A DNA stretch of 64,000 nucleotides from Trichopria drosophilae (lineage: Eukaryota; Arthropoda; Insecta; Hymenoptera; Diapriidae). The notes under the pieces are model-generated. The model was given only the letters and a program-made list of their open reading frames with translations, had not been told where the DNA came from and did not search any database. This document shows, in pieces, positions 37,913 to 48,720 of the stretch; position 1 is the stretch's first letter, and each line of letters opens with the position of its first letter. Location of the stretch: assembly GCA_030407085.1 (NCBI GenBank), contig CM059586.1, positions 15,952,001 through 16,016,000 on the forward strand, given 5' to 3'. A program made the translations under genes and the position numbers.

Positions 37913-40413
37913 ACCGATTGGTGTGCACTACATAAAAAAATTATCTAAGGTCGCCGTCCTTGAGTTCTCACTGCAAGGTCATTTCAAGGTTAAATCAGTT
38001 TGACCCCCGGATTATATTTATTAAGCATATTTAGAATTCAATTATTAATTACATTATCAGAATATGTATTTTTGGAACTGTTTCGTTTTTCAATGGGGGT
38101 TTTGAAGTGTCTGTTTTGTGATTTTTCGGGTTTTTGAGGCGCACTCTTTTTCACCAATACGATAACTGTAAAGTTTTACTACTGCCGTTATTTAATTTTG
38201 GAAAAACCACTTTTTAAAAAATACTAAAAAATGAACAAAAACAGGATTAATTTTTTATTTTCATTATATATGTGCTTTCATTATATGGGAAAACATGGAT
38301 TATTACTTAACATGACATTTTGAATTAATAATATGCTAGGTACAGTATTTTCTCATTGGAATCTACCGGATGAATCATTGCAGGCTTTCCAACTACTACA
38401 AAAAACTACATAAATTTTACACACACCCAATATAATATAAATTTTTGTTTAATTGTGCTTAGTAATGAAATATGAAGATTGATATCAAACCTGTATATTA
38501 GAACAATATAAACGTATGAATCGGATCAATTGTCGAAACGTTTAATGAATGTGTTCAATGGACACAAAAATTCAGGACATTCTGGAATCTTTAGTAAGTT
38601 TGCAACTGGTGGTTTTTCTAAATAGTACAAGGTCGGTAAAATTATGTTTTTGGTATTCATCGATCATAATTTTTTAAATTTACCTATTAGCACATATGTA
38701 AAATAGTCGATTTTCAAGGTATTCTACCGTTTAAAATTAAAAAACTAATTTTTTGTTTAAAAATTATGTCTCGCAATGTTTTGATGGCCGCTTCGAGTCT
38801 AAAGTAAAAATGTCAAAGCCATCGTGGTGGCTTCATTGAAAAAAATATTCTTTTTTAAACCCAACAGAAAAATCAACATCCAAAGAGTCGAGGACAATGA
38901 AAATAAGTTTGCGAATGTTTTTGTTTAATTTAAAATTAAAAATGGCAATGTGGAGAACCAATGTGGTATTTAATTCACTGAATAAACCAATCACTAATTA
39001 AATAAATTTATCATTTTAAACCAGAGGATTAAATTAAAAAATTAAAAATTGTGGCTTTTAAAATTCTACTGGTTAAATAGCCATTGCTGTCTTTATATTT
39101 CCTACTTCGTTGAAACAAACCTGACATAAAAATATCGAAATCCAAAATGGCGAATTCAAAATGGACGACCTTTGTGCATATCTTTTTGTAAATATAACGT
39201 GTAGTAGATTAATAATCAACTATCTCCAAGACATAAAAATATTGTTAATTTTAAAAAATTACAAAAAGGTTCATTTTGAATACATTTTTTTCGACAGGAT
39301 TTTTTGTGCTGAAAGCAATGACTCTAGCAAAATGTTTCTATCGCATCCCATTTTCGATAAAAGTGAGGTTAAATTTGTCAAAATGACAGTTTTTCAATAT
39401 ATTTTGATTTATTTTATAGCAAAACATTTAACCTCACTATTCTAAAAAATGAGACGTATAGACAAATTCTGCTTCCGTCGTTTTCAGTCGGACAGTGTAA
39501 TAGAAGTCTTATGGAAAAACAATTATTTTTTAAATCTAAATCAATTATGCTTACTTGTACAAAATGTTGCTGTTCGCGTTCAACAAGTTCGATAATCATA
39601 GCACTGGTGTATTCAGGGACGTGAGGATTATAAACTCCGAAAGCTTGTAAGATCATGACTACCAAAAAGATTCATTTTTCGTGTTAAATTTCCAGATATC
39701 ACTGTTTCATATCTTCTATTATCTTTTTCAATAAAACCCCTGAGAATATAAAAATAAATATATTAAACGAACCAATAACAAAGATGAATAGCCATTACCA
39801 TTTCACATGTAAAACGTGCATTAATAAAAACTTATATTTTTTGTATTTAATACAAATATTTAGGAATATAATTGTATCGAAAATTCGTCACACTTTAATT
39901 ATTATATTAATAAAAAAATTAATCAATGGTAATTAATACGTAAAAATGATGATTCGAACTCGATACTTCCATTCTTTACTCTGACATCCAACCGAACAGT
40001 TCTTGGTCTTGTTTTTAATATAGAATGACATGTAGTTTAAACTGAAAATAAAATTACTTACCGCCATTCGCTTTTTTCATCATGTCATTGTAACTGAAAA
40101 TCTCGTACTCGAGATTAATTCCGTCCAGTAGCTTTCCCTTGGGAAAAATATCTTCTGCCCATTTTGGGAGTTTGAATTTCATGCTGTATACAGCCATCAA
40201 CGTATGGTAGAAATTGTACATATCCAGAGCACTTCGAATGTTTTTCTCCTGTCCAACGAGTCAAATTTCCCATAAAACTTTCAAAACTTTGTAACTTTGC
40301 GATCGTCTCTGGCTTCCTCTCCACTTGGCGTCGTTCTTTTAGAGATGTACATTATTTTTGTATGTCTGCTATGGAGCTAATAGTCTGATGACCACTCGGA
40401 AGGATACGTATAT

Positions 40414-40960
40414 AATGAGCTATAAGATAAAAATATGAGTTTTCAATTTCAAATGCACTTTCAACCAAAAAAATTCAATTAAAAATTTCAAAGTTAATTT
40501 TTCGAAATTTTAGGTATTTTTAATTTTTTTTATGTTTCGTTATGTAATTTTCATTAATGCTCTAAATATATCCGTGAGCCATTAATTTGTCGTGAAAGAC
40601 CTAATTTTCCACTTTAAAATGACTAAAGAAAAATGATTTTTCGTTAATTTTTTACCAAGATACGGAAGGATGAAAATGAAAAACAGAAGGCCCCAGTATT
40701 GCATGCAATCGAACTATACTCAGGGGACTTATTTTTTAATAACCACATTTAATGCATTTTTTTGCATATACGCTATTCAGTTGCCACTTTATTCAATACG
40801 TAGTCATATTCGTAATGACATTTTGTATTTTTGTAATTTGTTTCCGATTTTTAAAAATACCCGAAATTTCGAAAAATTAACTTTGAAATTTTTCATTGAG
40901 TTTTTTCGGTTGCAGGTGCAATGGAAATTGAAAATACATTATTTATATCTTAAAGCTCGT
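40414..40960. repeat. Foldback element inside pseudogene C
   Basis: Left arm from ATGAGCTATAAGATAAAAAT through TTTCAATTTCAAATGCAC and AAAGTTAATTTTTCGAAATTT; the right arm is its reverse complement, ending TATCTTAAAGCTCGT at 40960. Total about 547 bp with a partly unpaired centre. The plus-strand reading frame across it (40670-41008) is a by-product. Confidence 0.75.
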
Positions 40961-41321
40961 CAAACAATCTACAAAAAACGTGTAAGACAATATTTTTTAA
41001 TATCGTAATTTTGCGTAAAAAAAGAAAAAAAAATCATTAAATAAACTATAACTTCCTTATTCATTGGTATTTTTAGATTATACATGGTCTTAATGACTAC
41101 ATTTTCATTACTTTTTAATACATAAACGGTAAACACAAAATTAAAAAATGGTGACCCACTTTACATGAAATGCCCCATGTTCAATTTTTAGCGCAGAAGT
41201 TATATGCACGTTTTATAGTAAAAACGATAATAAACTGTCTAAAAGTTTTCATTTAATGTTTTTTTTTCTATTAAAATAATTATGCAAATGCATTTTGAAA
41301 AATTTCTTGACCGCTTGAGAT

Positions 41322-41765
41322 AAAATTTGAAATTTACTAGTAATGGTGGTACGGTCTTGTTGAACAATAAAACAAAAAAATTTACGTTTCGACCATAATG
41401 TTTGCCCTCTTCAGAATTTTTTTTGTAGATGCATTTTACAGTCGATTATCTCCGATGACGTTGGGAACCGGAGAATTGTCTTATAATTGAACTACACTTC
41501 CTCGCCAAAAGAAACAGACTGTTGATAATAAAATTGATAATAACATTGATAATAAAATCAATAGTCTGTTTCTTTTGGCGAGGAAGTGTAGTTCGATTAT
41601 AAGACAATACTCCGGTTGTATCCACGTCATCGAGGATAATCGACTTTGTAAAATGCATCAATAATACAAATTCTGAAGAGGGCCAACATTATGGACGAAA
41701 CGTAAATGTTTGTTTCATTGTTCAACAAGACCGTACCACCATTACTAGTAAACTTCAAACTTTTT
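41322..41765. repeat. Large near-perfect foldback element inside pseudogene C
   Basis: Arms of about 210 nt start with AAATTTGAAATTTACTAGTAA and are complementary almost to the centre near 41540, where ATTGATAATAA words are repeated. Each arm includes CTGAAGAGGGC...GAAACG on one strand. The total is about 444 bp, and no protein is encoded. Confidence 0.85.
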
Positions 41766-43094
41766 TTCTGTTATCACCAATTAATGAATCATTAATATTT
41801 GTCCGCTTTGAACATAAAAAAAAAACACTTTTACAATAATAGATCACTGAGACTTCATAGGCTACCAACTCTTTCGAGTGGCTGTCAGAATGTAAGACAA
41901 AATTGTGACAATGTATTCATTGGTACCTTTCGGAATATTCCGGAATCAAAAGAGAGTCATTACGAATAGGGAAATAACTCGTTGGAATCGGTTGCCAATC
42001 CAGGTAAAAACTATTAGAATCTGTAATTTGTGAAAATTACAAAAAGTTGGTAATTTTGACTGGAAATAATCACCAATTTTAGCATAATAAAGTAAAACAA
42101 TGAAATTTTCAAGATAATTTTTCACCATGATTTAATGAATAGAAAAAATCTCTGTGTCATGTACAACAACTTTCGTTGACACTAATTCATTTAACGTGAT
42201 TTCGTAGTTTTGAAAACCCAGTCAGAAAAGCCTTCATACCTTATAAGGTCCGCAATATTCCAGCGACGACGATATCGAATGGACATCGTGGATATTGAAA
42301 TAGGAATGGAACATTTATAGGAAAATCAGTTTGGAATATTTATATCAATTTGTTTAATTCTTATACAGCTGATCGTTCTATATTTCCTGCTGGAGAGCTT
42401 CGAATGTATGTTCTATTTTCAAATTCCAATCTATTTTAAAAATTTTTGTTTTAATACTCACGTTTGTTAACCCTCCCCGACCAAGTGGGAAAAACGTTTC
42501 GTTAGCATAAGGATCGTTAGGATATTCTTCATACCAAAGTCAGGAGCTCGGTCGCCATGTCTGAAGACCTCAAAACAATAGAATGGAATTAAAAAAACTA
42601 TCCTAAAAGCGCAATGGAAACCTATGCAAAAAAAAATAACTTACTACACTGACGAATTTCCTAATTATTTCTGGTTCGTTCGAGTAAATATTCTATATGC
42701 CGTTTGAAATCGCAAAGGCCACCAAGAAAAACACCTTCATCTTCGATAGATTTTAAAATCTAGGGCAGATAACTCGCTTTTTAAAGATAATAACGCAATT
42801 TTATTGAAAACATAAAGCAGGTATAAGTACGTAATTCAGTACGATGATATAAAATTGCAATACCGGGGTGCTTATGTTACTTTAATCCCGAACATTAAGA
42901 GTTACTTCAATTCTGCATTTTCTTTGGATTCTCTAAAATGTCGGGATGCGTGAACTATGATTTTAAGTGGTTGCAAACCTATCAAGTACTTGAACTTATT
43001 TTATCGCTTTTCATCTCATACGTGTCATTTTATGGACATTTTTATGTACAGAGAGCGATTTATTGCTGAACAAAATATAAAATGTTTAATTGCA

Positions 43095-43406
43095 CATGGA
43101 AGGAATGTGTGTAGATTTGAAATGTTTACCTCGAAAGACATTTCTTATTATTCACAATAATTATTCTATTAATTCAAGAGCAAAATCTTTCCTTGCCATT
43201 ATTCTCATTTTTTACGAATTCGTCTCGAATAGTACATATAAATACATATAAGTACATATATATATATATATATACGAGACGAATTCGTAAAAAATGAGAA
43301 TAATGGCAAGGAAAGATTTTGCTCTTGAATTAGTAGAATAATTATTGTGAATAATAATAAAAATCTTTCGAGGTAAACATTTCCGATCTACACACATTTT
43401 TTCCAT
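43095..43406. repeat. Inverted duplication in the upstream flank of C
   Basis: Arms 43095-43227 and 43275-43406 are about 132 nt each and nearly perfectly complementary, separated by a (TA)n-containing spacer. The left arm is homologous to the upstream flank of gene D near 56915-57030, so the right arm is an inverted copy of flank DNA rather than an independent transposon. Confidence 0.85.
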
Positions 43407-44060
43407 GTATATATATGTCCTAATAATATACCTAAATTAATTTTGAAATAGTGAAAATAGTAAATAATGATTTCTGAGTGAAAAAAGAGCCACAGTTTTT
43501 AATCAGTTTTTCATACCAATATGTAGTCATTTCTATAACAAATACAAATATTTTAAGTTATATAAAACCTTCGTACGAAAATATTGCTGCTACACAGCAT
43601 TTTAATACAGTGTAAATGACACTTTCCTCAGATATACAAATCGTATAATTGCAAAAATTCTCAAACAATTTTAAATTAATATTATTGGTACTTTTCAGTA
43701 CACCGCGTGTATATGATTAGAAAAGCCATTACAGAGTCCAAATTAAAAAATGTATATTGTAGGAATTATATTATTCATAAAAATGTGGAATTACTCATAG
43801 TGACAAATATTCTGTTATAACTTCAAAAGACACAAATTCATAAATTACCTTATGTGCAATAAATTGTATCGAATAATATGTAAAGACAATAAGGAAACGA
43901 GATTATTATAAATTTTACGAAATTATAAAATTCACCGTCATTTGACATTGCAACAATTAAATGGCAGATATATGTTATCGTCTCTAAACATTTTGCGTCC
44001 AGATGTCATAAAATACAAAAATGACATAACGAAACGTTATAACATTTTACAGTTGTAGAG

Positions 44061-44240
44061 ATAATTTAAACCACTTATTTCAGATCAAAAACACATTAGG
44101 AAAGAATGTGCTTTTTGAAAAGGCAAAAATTCGGTTAAAGTGGATAAATATGCGATGCACCAAAAACATCAGTTCACCGTCGATAAAATCTCCACTGTCG
44201 CCAAAATGAAGAAGGCACCGATAACAGATATGATTCTATG
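44061..44240 (+). promoter_or_regulatory. Conserved duplicated block with TATA- and Inr-like sites (copy 1)
   Basis: Nearly identical to 62470-62645 (words CACATTAGGAAAGAATGTGC, TCGCCAAAATGAAGAA, CGATAACAGA). It has GATAAATATGCGATGCACC followed about 27 nt later by ATCAGT, then AAAATGAAG. This looks like a TATA, initiator and start-codon order on the plus strand, but the frame stops after 17 codons. It may be a first exon, a promoter or simply part of the duplication. Confidence 0.35.
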
Positions 44241-45546
44241 GATGGAAAAATGTTTTTAGATAATTTCTAACGAAAAGAAAATAGCATGAAATATCTGAAC
44301 TTTCTATTTGGAACGTTTTAAAAAATTGTGAAATAAATTTGCGAGTAATTTAATTAAAAGAAAAGTATCGTGATGTTCTTCTTATTTTATCTAAGTTAGT
44401 TTAATATACGTCACTTTAATTATGAATTACTCTATTATTATGTAAAAACTGCAAAATAGTAAGTGAAAATTAGTGACTTATTAGTAGAAGAAGTAGAATT
44501 AATTATAATTTTTACTAATAAACCATAATAACAACTAAATATTTAGTATAGTTCTAGTTTAAGATTACATTTTCTACTACCTTATTTGCTACAATGAATT
44601 AGTTAAATTTCACTAATGCATTATCAGAACTTTTTACAGTTTATTAGTAAACATGACTTCTCTCACTACTTCATTGCTTGTTTTTAACTAATTCAAATTT
44701 AGAGAGTAGTAATTTTTGAAACGTTCACTATTATGTACTTTTATTGTACTATAAATTAAAATACATACTAAAAAATGATTTGGGTGTAAATAAAATATGA
44801 CATGAATATTCATTCCTATACAAATAACAAAAATGTACGAAATTTGTGTTTCATGTTTTCAAAACATTAATTTCAAATGTTTATGGTCCAGTTTATACAA
44901 GCTACCTCTCACAAAATGCACCTGATTATGTCAACTTTCTTTGACATTCTAAAATTTGATATGACGTTCTTATTTTCGTATATATGAGACAATTTGTAAA
45001 AAAAGGTAAATCAACGAAAAACGAGGCAGGGTTAATAATTAAAATTCTTCTTTTTTTTTTACTCAAGTATTTGGTTAGGTTAAGACGAATTATTTACTTT
45101 AGCCTGCATCGCGGAGCTTAATATTTCTAATGCCTTTATCGAAGGAATCTCTTTTTTCTTCGAAGGAACCTAGATTTTCTACGAAGGAATCTCCTTTTCC
45201 TTGGAAAGCGACTGTTTTAAATTTACTTTAAAATGTGCTAGTAGTCCAGTTTCATGTTACATTGCCTATTTTTGGTCTATATTTAGCATGGGAAATAACA
45301 AAATTGGACTGAAACTAGCAAAAACTGAACTCATTTTCTACTAAGGTGTAATAAATGTTTATTTATTATAATAAATGATAACAATTATCCCTTTTGACAT
45401 ATAATCGTTGATTTAATTTATTAACATATTTCATCTCTCGACTAGTACATTTCGCATATTTTCTGAGATGTATAATCATAAAACAAAAAGTCCGGTATCA
45501 GAAAAAAGACAAAAACTCTTTTTTTATATACATCATTGTCCCAAGG

Positions 45547-45905
45547 TTAACCCATTAATACCCTAGTGAATTCATTTTTCACACTGAATGTGATTATTTA
45601 CTGTGTTTCGAAAAATTGATGTTTTTGAGGTAGCTTTCTCGAATGCAGCTGAGAAAATTCGAAAAAACGTCAGCTAACCTTACTTTCTAAAACAAATGCA
45701 TTAAAAGTACTGAATTTTCATGACATTTTTGTATTATTTCTTATTGTTATATAGGAACTAATTTTTTTTTCTTTACAAACAAAATCAAGATGGCAGTTTC
45801 AAAATGGTGGTTTAAAAGATTGTTGTTGTTATGGATTTATAAATTCCAGGTTGCAATTCTGAAATCCGAATCGTAATCAGCGACCTCAAGAACCCGTATA
45901 TAATA
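45547..45905. repeat. TTAACCC-type terminus plus dispersed-repeat unit
   Basis: TTAACCCATTAATACCC at 45547 resembles the ends of the intron element at 20549-21467, and 45790-45905 contains AAGATGGCAGTTTCAAAATGG and ATCGTAATCAGCGACCTC. No right terminus was found, so this is probably a truncated relative. Confidence 0.5.
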
Positions 45906-47199
45906 TCTTCCAGATTGCGGAAGAAACCTTTTAAAACCTAGACTAAAACTAATCGTTTAAAGGCGGGACGTAAAAGTTATGATGTCACGTATCATTTTTT
46001 TTTTATTTTAACGTTATTACCTTACATAACAAACTTTAATCGTAGAAATAAATAAAAACTAACATGAACTGCAGGTAAATTTGTTTAATATATAATAAAC
46101 AAGCAATAATTATTAAAACTAATTAAAAAAATCATACATTTTCTTATATTATTATTAACTCTCCTGATTTTTCTTTCCATTGATTGTACCTTCTTTAGAC
46201 ACTGCTGTACTCTGCGAGGTAGTTTTACTTGATTTTGTACAGTGGCTGTTTAATAGTTATTTTATCCCTTCTACGGAAAAGTTGGGTTTTTATCGTCTGA
46301 CGAGAACTACATCTAAATTCAGAAATGAATAAACTGTAGACTACACACAAGTTTCGTAATTCAATTTAAATCCAGGGGGTTGAAGATTGTTTAAATCGGA
46401 AGGAATGCATAGGTGCACGTATGTCAATGGTTTTTCGAAGAACATTAGAAAGTTACATATGTCATTGATATATTTTATTACACTTATTATATTATCCAAA
46501 TGTATAAAAAATATTACAATGTAATTTTACAAATAAAGCATCAATTTTCGAAATGCTTTTTCATTAATTTTCTTTTAAATGACTAATTGCTAAAAAATTA
46601 ATAATGTATATCTACAAAATGTGTAATAACATTGTAAGTCAATGGTCTCTTATTTTCGTAATTTGTTCTACTATTTACACGTCAAAAAAATTGGCTATTG
46701 GTCCATATGTGCCCTTTGAATTTAAAATACATCACTACCGACAGCAGTATGCAGTTTTCGCAATGTAGATTCCTCAGTTATTCCAGAAGCTGCAAATTCT
46801 GCAAAAAAAAGATATTTAATTTTCTTATATCGTGTCTATCATACTAACACAGAATTAAAATATTTGTAGTTTGACTTTGAAATGCTATTTTGGACTCCTG
46901 AATTCAATCGCACCGTAATTATTCTATATTTTAGGTTAGAAGTGTGAAAATTATTATTAGTTTATTAGAACTTTCTCTCCTTGACATTAATGGCTTGGTG
47001 TAAGGAAAGACCCCGAGGTTCCCCTGCAGTTCCTTGGTATTTTTTTATTCCAAACCTAATTTATCTACATTATTCTTGCATACAGACGTGTTTTATTTAT
47101 CAATAAATTTAATTACGATTCCTTGGCCTGTAGAACAATATCTGGGCGCAGATTCCAATTCAGGAGACCAAAATTTATGGGAATATAATATATAATTAT

Positions 47200-48610
47200 A
47201 CCCACTATGACTAATAAAAATGGACTGAATCCCATTCAAATTTAATAAAGCAAAAACTCATCCCATTGAAAACTAATGTGATATAATAAGTTTTAAATTT
47301 GAGATTCAATCGGAATATGTAGGATGTCAAGGATGAATAAGACTTAATACATAGCAGTACAACAGGATTTTATCAGAGAATTCCTATAGTTACAGCGTCA
47401 ATAAAATCCTATCAGATTTTGAAAATGAGATTCGAATGGAATTTAATAGGGAGATTTCTCTTTCCGGGACCAATAAATTTCATATTAATTTTATGAGTAA
47501 AAATTGAATTTGAATCAATCGAAAAATTCTTAGAATCAGAATCAATCCCTAATAGCACCGAACTTTATGACAAGGTCTATGAAGGTTCCAGTAAGATTAG
47601 CAACCTTAAGTCAAGCTTATTTAACCTTACTGCAAGATTTGGTGCTGTTAGGGATGAGATTTACTCGAACTTTGAAAGCGAAAGTTTAATAGGATTTTAT
47701 AGGTATATCCCTATTGATGAATTAATGAATTTCGATATCATTTTGTAAGCAACTGTCCAATCGGAATTAATCGGGAAATTCTTAGTTCCAGAATCAATAA
47801 CATTTAATCAGAATGCGAAAGTGAGATTTCAATAGGAATTAATAGGAAAATTCCTCCTTCCGACACCAATAGGTTTCATTGTGACCTTATGAGTAACAAT
47901 CCAATGGGAATTAATTAAATTCCTAGATTCAGAATCAATGAGATGTAATCAATGTCCAATCGGAATGTATCGGGAATTCCCTAGTTGTAGATTCAATCAG
48001 AATTTGAAAGCGAAAGTACAATAGGATTTCATAGGAATATCCATATTCAAGAATTAATGGATTTCCATCAGATTTTATAAGCAACTGTTACCGTCAGCCA
48101 CGAAGAGTCTGATAGAATCCCATTCAATTCGTCGTCGCTAATCTCCGATTGAATCATAATCATTTGTAAGTGACTAAATCTAATTTAGATTTCCATTTAT
48201 GATGGCGTGAACACGTTTCCTATGTAATCCTATTCATATTTATCCAATTTATTATACATTTTTTCCGGTTAACCACTCATTAAATCCGGTAGGAGTCAGT
48301 TAGTAAGAAGGAATTGGTGATTTCGAGTCTCGCATTTGCGGTTAAATCCTTTTTAGTATGAAATTACATTTCATTAATCCAGCAGAATTTCTGATTGAAT
48401 ACAATTAACGATCCATCACACAGCTTCCTAAAGATACGTAATAAATTAGCCCCTAACGATTGAATCCCATTTAACCTTGCCTGGACTAAATCAGTTTGTT
48501 TTGATTCGGGTTTTTTCTGATAACTACTCATTAAATCCAATAGGAGTAAGTTAATAGGAAACAAGTTGTAATTTCGAGTCTCACATTTACGATTAAAACC
48601 CATGTTTAAG
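47200..48610. repeat. Degenerate tandem repeat field
   Basis: Variants of AATCGGAATTAATCGGGAAATTC, TAGTTCCAGAATCAAT and TTTATGAGTAACAATCCAATGG recur with periods of roughly 120-140 bp up to about 48170. Two longer copies about 247 bp apart follow (48270-48350 and 48517-48604: CACTCATTAAATCC, TTTCGAGTCTCRCATTTRCG). A small hairpin element (47546-47655) is inserted in it. Confidence 0.65.
47546..47655. repeat. Small foldback element within the repeat field
   Basis: Ends TCCCTAATAGCACCGAACTT and the complement of TCCCTAACAGCACCAAATCTT, about 33-nt arms, about 110 bp in total. Confidence 0.65.
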
Positions 48611-48720
48611 AGGGTAGTCTCGAAAACCAAAATTTCTTTTGTGTCGATGTGTTATTTTGTATTTTATTGTAATTAATAATATATATAATAATATAATAAA
48701 GTATTCAAACTTATGCTTAC

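Larger units (their letters stand above)
35744..39554. other. Intergenic between gene B and pseudogene C
   Basis: This contains the second copy of the GC-rich block (36337-36692), a structured GC-rich palindrome pair (37094-37184), a CGAGCGAAGCGAGC-containing patch near 37710 and a degenerate tandem array of ACAGACATT words (37816-37912). I looked for gene B-like exons after the second GC-rich block and for the missing last exon of pseudogene C, and found neither. Confidence 0.5.
39555..42740 (-). pseudogene. Decayed histidine acid phosphatase C (paralogue of D)
   Basis: Exon remnants on the minus strand, in transcript order: 42645-42740, 42462-42568, 41927-42002, about 40062-40340, 39555-39739. 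Exon 1 (MKVFFLVAFAISNGI, stop, NIYSNE...RKFVSV) has an in-frame TAG. Exon 2 keeps VFRHGDRAPDFG but is 107 nt where D has 108, so the frame shifts just after the catalytic motif. Only the last third of exon 3 survives (LDWQPIPTSYF...). Exon 4 has one extra base after the codons for WTGE. Exon 5 lacks one base early and about 17 nt immediately after its LFGSHD motif. The final exon was not found. Most splice donors are still canonical, so the decay is fairly recent. Two large foldback elements sit in the intron between exons 3 and 4, which is about 180 bp in D and about 1.6 kb here. Confidence 0.88.
42741..48720. other. Intergenic between C and D: duplicated upstream flank, foldbacks and tandem repeats
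   Basis: The first 1.7 kb (to about 44420) is the upstream flank of C and resembles the upstream flank of D in two pieces (56508-57050 and about 62380-62880). It is followed by AT-rich DNA, a TTAACCC-type terminus at 45547, a dispersed-family unit at 45790-45905 and a long degenerate repeat field (47200-48610). No gene was recognised. Confidence 0.55.

Noticed and set aside
40670..41008. 112-codon plus-strand frame
   Set aside because: It lies across the foldback at 40414-40960 and is antisense to pseudogene C; no domain.
41446..41661. Minus-strand frame of 71 codons
   Set aside because: Entirely inside the palindromic arms of a foldback element.
46720..46797. Possible last exon of gene D after a T-rich acceptor near 46797 (minus strand)
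   Set aside because: In the required phase it would add only NLQLLE and stop, without the expected Cys; too weak to include.
48364..48630. 88-codon minus-strand frame just downstream of gene D
   Set aside because: Made of the repeat field's duplicated 'TTTCGAGTCTCACATTTACG' unit, so not a continuation of D.
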